Shown piece by piece: positions 8,864-17,609 of a stretch of DNA of 64,000 nucleotides. This DNA comes from Eubacteriaceae bacterium (GTDB lineage: Bacteria; Bacillota; Clostridia; Lachnospirales; Lachnospiraceae), in NCBI GenBank assembly GCA_910575665.1, contig CAJTFB010000003.1, forward strand, positions 86,550 through 150,549. The letters run 5' to 3'. A program made the translations under genes and the position numbers. Each line of letters starts with the position of its first letter. Position 1 is the stretch's first letter. The notes under the pieces were generated by a model. That model made no database searches, was not told where the DNA came from, and worked only from the letters and a program-made list of their open reading frames with translations.

Positions 8864-9553
8864 ATGCAGCATATACTGATCGCAGATGACAATGAAGATA
8901 TTACGGAGGTTCTCGGAACCTATGTCGTAAAAGAGGGCTTCGAGCCAGTCGTGGCAAAGGATGGCATCGAGGCCTTTGAGATGTTTAAAAAATGTAATCC
9001 GGCGGTGGTATTACTGGATATCATGATGCCAGGAATGGATGGCTATAAAGTCTGCAAAAAGATTCGGGAGATATCGGATGTACCGATCATACTTATCACA
9101 GCAAAAGGAGAGGATTATGAGCGGGTGATGGGATTGGATATCGGCGCCGATGATTATGTGGTGAAGCCTTTCAGCCCCAGCGAGGTGATGGCGCGGGTGC
9201 GTGCTGTTCTGCGCCGAATCGGGCGGGGGGAGGAGACCTCTGGGAAAAAGGTACTGACCATCGGAGATCTCACGATAAATATTGAGGCATACACAGTATT
9301 TATCGGGGCAGAGAAGGTGCCGATGACGAAAAAAGAAGTAGAGACCATGTGGATCCTTGCCGAGAATCCCAGCAAGGTATTTACGAGGGACAATCTTCTC
9401 GACAGCCTCTGGGGACAGGACTATTTTGGAGACAGCCGCACCGTGGACTCCCACATAAAGCGTCTCCGGGCAAAACTGGATAAGGTGGAGCATCCGGATT
9501 GGGAAATCAAGACGATCTGGGGGCTGGGATATAAATTTGAGATAAATGTGTAG
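8864..9553 (+). CDS. OmpR/PhoB-family response regulator
   Basis: ATG 8864 is used because AAGGAGAG lies six bases upstream; a TTG start at 8840 would precede the site. The receiver domain has the acidic pair DD (8-9), the phospho-acceptor Asp52 in LLDIMMPGMDG, Thr in ITAKGED and Lys in VVKPF. The C-terminal half is a winged helix ending with SHIKRLRAKLD and IKTIWGLGYKFE, typical of OmpR/PhoB regulators. It forms a pair with the histidine kinase that starts 67 bases downstream. The signal sensed is unknown. Confidence 0.88.
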   Translation: MQHILIADDNEDITEVLGTYVVKEGFEPVVAKDGIEAFEMFKKCNPAVVLLDIMMPGMDGYKVCKKIREISDVPIILITAKGEDYERVMGLDIGADDYVVKPFSPSEVMARVRAVLRRIGRGEETSGKKVLTIGDLTINIEAYTVFIGAEKVPMTKKEVETMWILAENPSKVFTRDNLLDSLWGQDYFGDSRTVDSHIKRLRAKLDKVEHPDWEIKTIWGLGYKFEINV

Positions 9554-9620
9554 CCCGATGGTGCCGCCTGACTAGCTCGTCGTATCGCGCAAAGTGCGTG
9601 CGCAGAAATGAGGGATTCGT

Positions 9621-11087
9621 GTGAAAAAGATTTTTTGGAGAGTGGGGATATATTTTACCGTGGCGCTTGTCATCATGACTGCCGTGACAGGACTTGCCTT
9701 CACCAGATTTAACCGTCGCAATATTATGAATGTATACAAGGGCGAACTTAAGAGTATGGCCCGCAGCATCTCGGAGCAGGTGACGGAAGCGATGGTGGAC
9801 AATAACAGCGAAGATTTCTCCACGTATCTGAGCGCCCTGAAAGATTTCGGTGAGCTGCGGGACACCGATATATGGATCCTGGCCAATCCGTCGGCGGAGG
9901 AGCCTTTAGGTGAAGCTTATACCAATGTGAATATCAGCAGCCTCAACGTTCAGGAGGAAAACACCAGAGCCATGCTCAACGCCTCCTTTCAGGGGAAGAC
10001 GAAGAGTTACAGCGGTTATGACAGCATTTATGAGAAAGACATGATGCACCTTGCCACCCCGGTCAAAAATGCGAAAGGGGAAAATGTAGGTGTTGTTATG
10101 GTCAACGGAGAGATGGATTACCGGGAAAATTCAGTATCACAGTACCAACATTACATGTTTCTCAGCGTCATTATCGCACTGTTCATATCCCTGGTGATCG
10201 CCGCTTTTTTCTCCCAGCAGCTGGTGAGGCCCATCATACGTCTCAAGGAGATCGCGCTGAGGATGGCGGCAGGGGAGTATGCCCAGAGCACGCATATTCG
10301 ACGCAGGGATGAGCTGGGGAGGCTGGCGGACAGTATGGATATCTTATCCCAGAAGCTGGTGGAAGCGGAGGATTTCCGGAATCATCTGGAACAGAGCAGG
10401 AGAGACTTTTTTTCCAATGTGTCCCATGAGCTGAGAACGCCTATTACGGTGGTCAAAGGATATGCGGAGACGCTGGTGGACGGTTATGTGGAGGATGAGG
10501 AAAAACAGAAGGATTATTTTGACCGGATCATCAAAGAATGTGCGGGCATGGAGCGTCTGGTATCGGATCTCCTTATCCTTTCCAAGATGGAAAATCCAGA
10601 TTTTCAGCTGGATTGTGAACTGCTGAATGTGATCGCGGTGATGCAGGATGCCATGAGGAGCATGCGGGTTCTGATGGGGGAAAAAGGCATTGCCGGCGAG
10701 CTGGAATATGAAGATGAATGCTCTCTGATTCATGGAGATTATGACCGAATCCGGCAGCTGTTTCTTATCCTCTTGCAGAATGCTGTCAAATACGCAGATG
10801 AGGATACAAAGATTCAGGTCAATATCAGGAAAAAAGAGCAGAAGATCCTGGTGTCTGTAGAAGATACAGGAATCGCCGTGCCAAAGGAAGAGTGGGATAA
10901 CATATTTGAAAAATTTTATCGGGGCAGCGATCACGGGAACAAGGACGGTTCCGGACTCGGACTTATGGTGGCAAAGCAGATCACCCAGCGTCATTCTGGA
11001 AAGATATGGGTTTCCAGTGATGAAAAAAGCACCACCTGCTTTTACGTGGAACTGCCTGAGGCTGAAGAGGATATAGATAATCTTTAA
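9621..11087 (+). CDS. HAMP-containing sensor histidine kinase
   Basis: A GTG start (9621) opens a 488-residue kinase. Transmembrane helix 1 spans about residues 7-26, an extracellular sensor of about 140 residues follows, then helix 2 (about 177-197), a HAMP linker, the HisKA box FFSNVSHELRTP with His269, and the HATPase domain with NAVKYA (N box), a modified G1 box (DTGIAVP, where GIGIP is usual) and GSGLGLMV (G2 box). It should phosphorylate the response regulator encoded just upstream. The next gene, the hydrogenase, has its own promoter. Confidence 0.88.
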   Translation: MKKIFWRVGIYFTVALVIMTAVTGLAFTRFNRRNIMNVYKGELKSMARSISEQVTEAMVDNNSEDFSTYLSALKDFGELRDTDIWILANPSAEEPLGEAYTNVNISSLNVQEENTRAMLNASFQGKTKSYSGYDSIYEKDMMHLATPVKNAKGENVGVVMVNGEMDYRENSVSQYQHYMFLSVIIALFISLVIAAFFSQQLVRPIIRLKEIALRMAAGEYAQSTHIRRRDELGRLADSMDILSQKLVEAEDFRNHLEQSRRDFFSNVSHELRTPITVVKGYAETLVDGYVEDEEKQKDYFDRIIKECAGMERLVSDLLILSKMENPDFQLDCELLNVIAVMQDAMRSMRVLMGEKGIAGELEYEDECSLIHGDYDRIRQLFLILLQNAVKYADEDTKIQVNIRKKEQKILVSVEDTGIAVPKEEWDNIFEKFYRGSDHGNKDGSGLGLMVAKQITQRHSGKIWVSSDEKSTTCFYVELPEAEEDIDNL

Positions 11088-11106
11088 GGTGGTAATTTTA
11101 TCATAC

Positions 11107-11135
11107 TGGACAATATGGTCTATTTATGTTATGAT
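11107..11135 (+). promoter_or_regulatory. Promoter of the hydrogenase gene
   Basis: TGGACA (11107-11112) and TATGAT (11130-11135) are separated by 17 bases. Transcription would begin near 11142, inside the inverted repeat that follows. Confidence 0.65.
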
Positions 11136-11136
11136 G

Positions 11137-11164
11137 TTGGGGGCAAAAAGTGTTTTGCCCCCAA
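11137..11164. repeat. Perfect 12-bp inverted repeat at the hydrogenase transcription start
   Basis: TTGGGGGCAAAA, a four-base loop AGTG, and TTTTGCCCCCAA. It begins one base after the -10 box, so it is placed like an operator or a 5' mRNA hairpin. No T-tract follows, which argues against a simple terminator for the upstream kinase gene. Confidence 0.7.
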
Positions 11165-11216
11165 CGGATGCTACGGATTGTTCCGTTGTTTATTAACAAA
11201 TAAAGGAGAGAACGTT

Positions 11217-12722
11217 ATGAGAGGTATTGAAACCCCGATTACTAAATTACGAAGACAGGTTTTTACAGAGGTTGCCAGGGTAGCCTTTGAGTCAGACAAT
11301 ATCAACGATGATATTGAGGCGATACCTTATAAAATAACACCTTCCGATGTGCCGCTGTACCGTGACAGTATTTACCGCGAGCGCGCCATCGCCGGAGAGC
11401 GTGTACGGCTTGCCATGGGTATGTCTCTTCGCCCGGAGAGCCAGCCGGTACATATAACCAGTGGATTGAATGAAAGTAATATTTCTGATAAATATTATGA
11501 GCCGCCGCTGATGCAGGTGATTCCTTCTGCCTGCGCCATGTGTGAAGATAATGTATACGAGGTTTCGGATCAGTGCCGTGGCTGTGTAGCACATCCCTGT
11601 CAGGAGGTTTGTCCCAAGGACGCCATCAGCATGGTGAACGGACGCTCTGTCATCGACAAGGATAAATGTGTGAAATGTGGAAAATGCAAGGCCATCTGTC
11701 CCTATGATGCCATTGCCAAGAAGCAGCGTCCATGTGCGGCAGCTTGTGGAGTGCGTGCCATCGACAGCGACGAGCACGGACGTGCTAGAATTAACGACAA
11801 GATCTGTGTCAAATGCGGACAGTGTATGGTGAGCTGCCCCTTTGGCGCGATCGCAGATAAATCCCAGATCTTCCAGCTTGCCCAGGCGCTGAAGAAAGGG
11901 GATGAGGTTATCGTGGAGCTCGCCCCTGCGGTGATCGGACAGTTCGGTACCGATGTACGTCTCTGGAAGATCAAATCAGCGCTGAAAGAGATCGGTTTTG
12001 CCGAGGTATACGAGGTGGCACTGGGAGCGGATATCGGAGCGATCACAGAGGCAAGACATTATGTGCATGAGGTAAAGACTGGCAAACTGCCATTCCTTCT
12101 GACCTCCTGTTGTCCGGCGTGGTCGGTACTTGCCAAGAGAACCCTGCCGGAAGAGATGGTGGAAGCCGTGTCCAGCGCCCTCACTCCGATGGTAGCTACT
12201 GCGCGTTCTATTAAACAGAAACATCCGAATTCACGAGTGGTATTTGTGGGACCATGTGCGGCGAAGAAGCTGGAGGCTTCCCGTGAGGGAGTACGGAGTG
12301 ATGTGGATTTTGTCATCACCTTTGAAGAGCTGGCGGCGATCTTTGAGGCAAAGGGCATCGACATGGAGACCTATGAGGCGGAAGAGCCGATCCATGATGC
12401 TACTGGGGCCGGTCGTGGTTATGCTGTTGCCGGCGGTGTTGCCAATGCCATCGAAGAGTGTATCAATGAATATTATCCAGGGACGGAAGTGCTCATCGAG
12501 CATGTCGAGGGACTAAGTGAGTGTCAGAAGATGCTGCTTATGGCAAAGGCGGGAAAGAAGGATGGATGTCTGATCGAAGGCATGGGCTGTCCAGGAGGCT
12601 GTGTCGCGGGAGCAGGAACGAATATTCCTGTGGCGAAGGGAGCCCAGGCGGTGCGCAAGTTTGTGAAGGATTCCACAAAACCCCTGCCTCCGAAAGAGTA
12701 TTCAGAGATCGAGTTACCGTAA
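11217..12722 (+). CDS. [FeFe] hydrogenase with ferredoxin-like Fe-S domain
   Basis: ATG 11217 follows AAAGGAGAG; the longer frame from 11115 lies upstream of the promoter. The 501-residue protein has an N-terminal helical region, CxxC and clustered Cys, then two 4Fe-4S motifs (CVKCGKCKAICP and CVKCGQCMVSCP). The H-cluster motifs are TSCCPAW (Cys298/Cys299), GPCAAKKLE and EGMGCPGGCVAGAG. The L2 motif starts with GPC instead of the usual MPC, and the domain order fits the less-studied group B monomeric hydrogenases of clostridia. Such enzymes reduce protons or oxidise H2 with ferredoxin as partner in the cytoplasm. The gene is monocistronic, with a terminator 82 bases downstream of the stop codon. 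Confidence 0.85.
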   Translation: MRGIETPITKLRRQVFTEVARVAFESDNINDDIEAIPYKITPSDVPLYRDSIYRERAIAGERVRLAMGMSLRPESQPVHITSGLNESNISDKYYEPPLMQVIPSACAMCEDNVYEVSDQCRGCVAHPCQEVCPKDAISMVNGRSVIDKDKCVKCGKCKAICPYDAIAKKQRPCAAACGVRAIDSDEHGRARINDKICVKCGQCMVSCPFGAIADKSQIFQLAQALKKGDEVIVELAPAVIGQFGTDVRLWKIKSALKEIGFAEVYEVALGADIGAITEARHYVHEVKTGKLPFLLTSCCPAWSVLAKRTLPEEMVEAVSSALTPMVATARSIKQKHPNSRVVFVGPCAAKKLEASREGVRSDVDFVITFEELAAIFEAKGIDMETYEAEEPIHDATGAGRGYAVAGGVANAIEECINEYYPGTEVLIEHVEGLSECQKMLLMAKAGKKDGCLIEGMGCPGGCVAGAGTNIPVAKGAQAVRKFVKDSTKPLPPKEYSEIELP

Positions 12723-12803
12723 CCATAGAGCAGGAAAAGATGCTGACGCAAAACGGAACAGGGTTCAGATTTGCGCTGTTGATTTCCAGTGAGCTAAAAA
12801 TAG

Positions 12804-12840
12804 CGGGAAGCCAGTATTTATGCGGCTTCCCGTTTGTTGT
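12804..12840 (+). terminator. Rho-independent terminator after the hydrogenase gene
   Basis: CGGGAAGCC and GGCTTCCCG form a perfect 9-bp stem with a 10-base loop, followed by TTTGTTGT. Confidence 0.75.
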
Positions 12841-12865
12841 GCCTTAAAATGTATGCAGTTTTTGC

Positions 12866-12895
12866 TTGTCACATTATGGTTAAAAATGGTACAAT
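12866..12895 (+). promoter_or_regulatory. Promoter of the first type I restriction operon
   Basis: TTGTCA (12866-12871) and TACAAT (12890-12895) are 18 bases apart, 40 bases before the hsdR start codon. Confidence 0.6.
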
Positions 12896-12934
12896 ATCCC
12901 TACAGAAATAAATATTTACAAAGGAGTCGGGAGA

Positions 12935-15900
12935 ATGGGTAATTTTATCTTTCTTGAAAGTCGTTGGAGTGATCTGGCAAGATTAGGGGAAATGTCAGAA
13001 AAATATGTCTATTCAGATCCGAACACATCTGTTATAAAACAGGGGATGTTGGCTGAAGTAATGGTAAAATATATGCTTGCTTATGACGGAATCAAAGAGC
13101 CGGATTATGACAATACCCATGCAAATCGTATTCGTCTCTTGAAGAGGAATGACTTATTGCCGCATGAGATTGATAATACATTATATATTTTGCGCAAAGA
13201 CCGTAATAATGCAGCCCATAACGGAGCGGATGAGGGCGAAAAGGCATTGAATAATCTGCCGCTGTTGTATGAACTCTGTGTATGGTATATGCAGACATAT
13301 GGGGACTACAGTTACGATCCTGTGGGATATGTCCAGCCAGTGGATATTACCATTAGTCTGGACGAGCTGGAGAAGGAAAACCGAGAGTTGGAAGAGCGTA
13401 ATGAAAAGCTGCTTGTTGAATTGCAGCGGATTCAGAAGGCTGGCAAATCGGACAATGCGCGAAGAGCAATTGCTTACAAAAATGCGGTTAACATAAAACT
13501 TTCCGAAGCGCAGACGAGAGAATTGATTGATGAGCAGCTTCGCAAAGTTGGCTGGGATGCGGATACGGATCAAATCCGATATTCCAAAGGAGTCCGACCT
13601 GTCAAAGGTAAGAATCTTGCGATTGCAGAGTGGCCCACAGATTCTAGGACAGGCAATGGAGGATTTGCAGATTATGCACTTTTCATTGGGGAAAAAATGG
13701 TTGGAATTATTGAGGCCAAGAAAAAGCATACGAATGTTTCTTCCGTATTGGATGGGCAGTGTAAAGAGTATGCAAAAATGATTAAGGCAGAACATGAAAA
13801 GTACATAATAAAGCAATATGGTAATTATAAAGTTCCTTTTCTCTTCGCAACGAATGGCAGAGATTATATCAAACAGTATGAAGAAATGTCTGGCATTTGG
13901 TTTTTGGATACCAGACAGCAGTTTAATACATCAAAAGCTTTAGCCGGATGGCCAAGCCCTCAGGGTATAGAGCAGGATTTGGAAAGAGATATTGCAGAAG
14001 CGGATCGGAAACTGGCGGTTACAGGGTATGAGCTATTACAGGATTCAAATGGATTGGGGCTGCGTTATTATCAGGTCGAGGCAGTTAAGGCGGTCGAGAA
14101 AGCCATTGCGGAACATAAAAATACGGTGCTGCTTGCTATGGCCACCGGAACTGGAAAAACGAGAACGGTTCTTGGTATGATATATCGTTTTTTATCTGCG
14201 AAGCGGTTTAAAAGAATCTTATATCTGGTTGACAGGACAGCTCTTGGAGACCAGACAATGGATACTTTTAAAGAAGTAAAATTAGAAGATTTGAAAACAC
14301 TGAATCAATTGTATGATATTAAGGACCTTGGGGAAAAGGAATTTGAAAAAGACACTCGTGTCCATATTGCTACGGTTCAAAGTCTGGTCAAACGCATTCT
14401 TTATAATGAATCGGACGTCAGCATAGGAGTGTCAGACTACGACTGTATTATCGTGGATGAGGCACACAGAGGGTATATTCTGGATAAGGAAATGGGCGAA
14501 GATGAAGTGCTTTATCGCAATCAGGATGATTTTCGCAGTAAGTACCGGGCAGTCATTGATTATTTTGATGCGGTTAAAATTGCCCTTACTGCCACTCCTG
14601 CCCTCCATACAACAGAAATATTTGGGAAGCCGGTATATTCTTATGATTACCGTACGGCTGTAGTAGACGGATATCTGGTAGATCATGATGCACCACATAT
14701 TATCAAGACAAAGCTCAGTGAGGAAGGTATTATATTTGAGGCCGGAAGTACTGCTCCAATCTATGATCCTGTGACAAATATGGTGACGAACAGCGAGGAG
14801 CTGGAAGATGATTTGAAGTTTGAGGTGGAGGATTTTAACAGGAAGGTTGTTACAGAAGGGTTCAATAAAGCGGTTTTGACTGAGATTGCCAGGGATATTG
14901 ATCCGAACGAAAAGGGGAAAACCCTTATTTTTGCAGTGGATGATGCCCATGCGGATATGGTTACAAGAATTCTGAAGAATTATTATTCGGAGCAGGGAAT
15001 CAGTGAAGAAGCCGTCATGAAGATTACCGGTTCCATTGAAAATGGTAATCCTGTAAAAATCAAGGAAGCGATCCGACGGTTTAAGAATGAGACATTTCCC
15101 AATATTGTCGTAACCGTGGATTTGTTGACTACAGGTATTGATGTGGAAGAAATTGTAAATCTTGTATTTTTACGAAGAATTCGTTCCCGTATTCTTTTTG
15201 AACAGATGCTGGGGCGTGCTACCAGGCTGTGTCCGGAGGTTGGGAAGACGCATTTTGAGATTTACGATGCGGTAGGAGTATATCAGGCTTTAGATCCCGT
15301 GTCCACGATGAAACCTGTTGTAGTAAATCAGACAGCAACCTTCGATGATTTAATAGATGGAATGGATCATCTGGAAAGCGACAAGGCAAAAAGGAATCAG
15401 CTAGATATCATTATAGCTAAAATTTTGCGAAATAAAAATAAGATGACAGATGAATTCAGGGAGCAATTCAAATCTTTGTCTAATGGTGAATCGCCGGAAA
15501 GTTTTGCAGATGCCCTTCGTAATATGACGATAGACAAGGCAGTAGAAACAGTGAAAAAGAGTCGCGCAGCATTTGCTTATGTGCGTGGGGCTCATCAGGA
15601 AAGGAAAAAGTTTATCAGCAATGCGCAGGATGAAGTGACAAGCCATGAAAGAGGCTATGGCAATGCCACAAGACCAGAAGATTATCTGAAAGAGTTTCAT
15701 ACTTTTATAGATAACAATATAAATGAAATTGCAGCGCTTAATATCGTGGCGACCAGACCGAAAGAATTGACCAGACAGTCATTGAGAGAACTGAAATTAA
15801 TTCTTGACCGTAATAATTTCAGTGAGACAAAGCTTCAGACAGCGTGGAAACAGATGACAAATGAAGATATTGCCGCAGATATAATCAGCTTTATCCGTCA

Positions 15901-16174
15901 GAAAAGTATTGGGGATGCCTTAGTTACCAAAGAGGAGAGGATTCATGCTGCTATCGTAAAGACCAAGGCAGCGCATCCGGAGTTAAGCAGGGTACAGCTT
16001 AATTGGCTGGAGCGAATAGAGGCATATCTGTTGAAAGAAGTTGTGCTGAATAAGGAATCCTTTGAAGCACCGCAGTTTAAAATTAAAGGCGGATATACAG
16101 CGATTGATAAAGCATTTGGAAATAAACTGGATGCCGTTATTGATGAAATCAACAGCTATATGTATATCGTATAG
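12935..16174 (+). CDS. hsdR: Type I restriction enzyme, R subunit (HsdR), system 1
   Basis: The 1079-residue protein starts at ATG 12935 after AAAGGAGTCGGGAGA. Residues 1-125 form a DUF4145-like helical domain, followed by a coiled coil (ELEKENRELEERNEKLL). The nuclease core has Asp246 and Glu260-x-Lys262 (FADYALF ... GIIEAKKK). The helicase part has a Walker A ATGTGKT (about 403-409), DEAH (about 507) and TATP. This subunit cleaves DNA after ATP-driven translocation when its recognition site is unmethylated. hsdM and hsdS follow with spacings of 15 and 1 bases, giving an R-M-S operon. It belongs to a different HsdR lineage from the one at 53-57 kb. Confidence 0.92.
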   Translation: MGNFIFLESRWSDLARLGEMSEKYVYSDPNTSVIKQGMLAEVMVKYMLAYDGIKEPDYDNTHANRIRLLKRNDLLPHEIDNTLYILRKDRNNAAHNGADEGEKALNNLPLLYELCVWYMQTYGDYSYDPVGYVQPVDITISLDELEKENRELEERNEKLLVELQRIQKAGKSDNARRAIAYKNAVNIKLSEAQTRELIDEQLRKVGWDADTDQIRYSKGVRPVKGKNLAIAEWPTDSRTGNGGFADYALFIGEKMVGIIEAKKKHTNVSSVLDGQCKEYAKMIKAEHEKYIIKQYGNYKVPFLFATNGRDYIKQYEEMSGIWFLDTRQQFNTSKALAGWPSPQGIEQDLERDIAEADRKLAVTGYELLQDSNGLGLRYYQVEAVKAVEKAIAEHKNTVLLAMATGTGKTRTVLGMIYRFLSAKRFKRILYLVDRTALGDQTMDTFKEVKLEDLKTLNQLYDIKDLGEKEFEKDTRVHIATVQSLVKRILYNESDVSIGVSDYDCIIVDEAHRGYILDKEMGEDEVLYRNQDDFRSKYRAVIDYFDAVKIALTATPALHTTEIFGKPVYSYDYRTAVVDGYLVDHDAPHIIKTKLSEEGIIFEAGSTAPIYDPVTNMVTNSEELEDDLKFEVEDFNRKVVTEGFNKAVLTEIARDIDPNEKGKTLIFAVDDAHADMVTRILKNYYSEQGISEEAVMKITGSIENGNPVKIKEAIRRFKNETFPNIVVTVDLLTTGIDVEEIVNLVFLRRIRSRILFEQMLGRATRLCPEVGKTHFEIYDAVGVYQALDPVSTMKPVVVNQTATFDDLIDGMDHLESDKAKRNQLDIIIAKILRNKNKMTDEFREQFKSLSNGESPESFADALRNMTIDKAVETVKKSRAAFAYVRGAHQERKKFISNAQDEVTSHERGYGNATRPEDYLKEFHTFIDNNINEIAALNIVATRPKELTRQSLRELKLILDRNNFSETKLQTAWKQMTNEDIAADIISFIRQKSIGDALVTKEERIHAAIVKTKAAHPELSRVQLNWLERIEAYLLKEVVLNKESFEAPQFKIKGGYTAIDKAFGNKLDAVIDEINSYMYIV

Positions 16175-16189
16175 GGAAGGAATTGTATT

Positions 16190-17608
16190 ATGACAAACGC
16201 AGAAATCGTATCGAAATTGTGGAATCTTTGTAATGTACTTCGTGATGATGGAATTACGTATCACCAGTATGTAACGGAGTTGACTTATATTTTGTTTTTA
16301 AAAATGGCAAAGGAAACAGGTTCCGAAAAGAATATACCGGAAGATTACCGCTGGGATGCATTAAAAACCAAGGAGGGCATGGAACTCAAACGGTTTTATG
16401 AAGAACTGCTCAGAGAACTTGGCGAACATTGTACCGGGCGTGTGCAGGAGATTTATCAGGGAGCAAGAAGTAATATTGAGGAACCGGCAAACCTCAAGAA
16501 GATCATTACGAATATTGATGAGTTGGACTGGTATTCAGCAAAAGAGGAAGGGCTGGGAAATCTGTATGAGGGACTTCTGGAAAAAAATGCAAATGAAAAG
16601 AAATCCGGAGCAGGGCAATATTTTACACCAAGGGTACTCATCGATGTTATGACGGAACTGATTGCACCACAGCCGGGTGAGAGGTGTAACGATCCGGCAT
16701 GTGGTACTTTTGGATTTATGATTGCTGCTGACCACTATGTAAAAGAACATACCAATGACTGGATGGACTTAACAGAGGAAGATGCAGAATTTGAACAGAA
16801 GGAGGCATTTACCGGCGCGGAACTGGTGCATGAAACACACCGGCTGGCACTGATGAATGCGATGCTTCATGACATAGAAGGAAAAATTTATTTATGTGAT
16901 ACATTGTCCAATCAAGGTAAGGTGATGCAAGGATTTGACGTCGTGCTAACCAATCCGCCGTTTGGGACAAAAAAAGGCGGAGAGCGGGCAAATCGTGATG
17001 ACTTTACCTATCAGACGAGCAATAAGCAGCTTAATTTTTTGCAGCATATTTACCGTTCTTTAAAAGCAGACGGTAAAGCAAGAGCAGCGGTCGTGTTGCC
17101 AGATAATGTATTGTTTGCGGATGGTGAGGGTGAGCGGATTCGTGCTGACCTTATGGATAAATGCAATCTGCATACGGTACTTCGCCTGCCAACAGGCATT
17201 TTCTACGCACAGGGAGTTAAAACGAATGTATTATTCTTTACAAGAGGGACAGCCGATCAAAATAATACAGAGGAAGTATGGTTTTATGACCTTAGAACCA
17301 ATATGCCGTCTTTTGGAAAGACCAATCCGCTAAAATACGACCATTTTAAAGAGTTTATAACGGCATATACAGCAGAAAACCGCCATGCGGTAGAGAATGA
17401 TAGATGGAGCGTATTTACCAGAGAGGAATTGGGCAATACCTTAGATAAGGGTCTGATTCGGGATGATTCCGTATTAGATTATGATGATTTACCAGATCCG
17501 ATTGAAAGCGGGGAAGAATGTATTGCGCAGCTGGAGGAAGCAGTTGATTTGTTAAAGAGCGTGGTAAAAGAGCTGAAGTCTTTGGACAGTACAGGGGTAG
17601 AGGTGTAG
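16190..17608 (+). CDS. hsdM: Type I DNA methyltransferase, M subunit (HsdM), system 1
   Basis: 472 residues. The N-terminal HsdM helical domain (LWNLCNVLRDDGITYHQYVTE) is followed by the Rossmann methyltransferase core with DPACGTFGF (Asp168; S-adenosylmethionine site) and NPPF (Asn255; target base site), the signature of N6-adenine methylation. GAGQYFTPR before the core is typical of HsdM. The protein modifies the sequence chosen by HsdS and joins HsdR to form the restriction complex. The length is normal for the family. It lies between hsdR and hsdS in one operon. Confidence 0.93.
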   Translation: MTNAEIVSKLWNLCNVLRDDGITYHQYVTELTYILFLKMAKETGSEKNIPEDYRWDALKTKEGMELKRFYEELLRELGEHCTGRVQEIYQGARSNIEEPANLKKIITNIDELDWYSAKEEGLGNLYEGLLEKNANEKKSGAGQYFTPRVLIDVMTELIAPQPGERCNDPACGTFGFMIAADHYVKEHTNDWMDLTEEDAEFEQKEAFTGAELVHETHRLALMNAMLHDIEGKIYLCDTLSNQGKVMQGFDVVLTNPPFGTKKGGERANRDDFTYQTSNKQLNFLQHIYRSLKADGKARAAVVLPDNVLFADGEGERIRADLMDKCNLHTVLRLPTGIFYAQGVKTNVLFFTRGTADQNNTEEVWFYDLRTNMPSFGKTNPLKYDHFKEFITAYTAENRHAVENDRWSVFTREELGNTLDKGLIRDDSVLDYDDLPDPIESGEECIAQLEEAVDLLKSVVKELKSLDSTGVEV

Positions 17609-17609
17609 T

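Noticed and set aside
11115..11216. N-terminal extension of the hydrogenase frame
   Set aside because: It lies over the promoter and hairpin and has no ribosome binding site; ATG 11217 has AAAGGAGAG.
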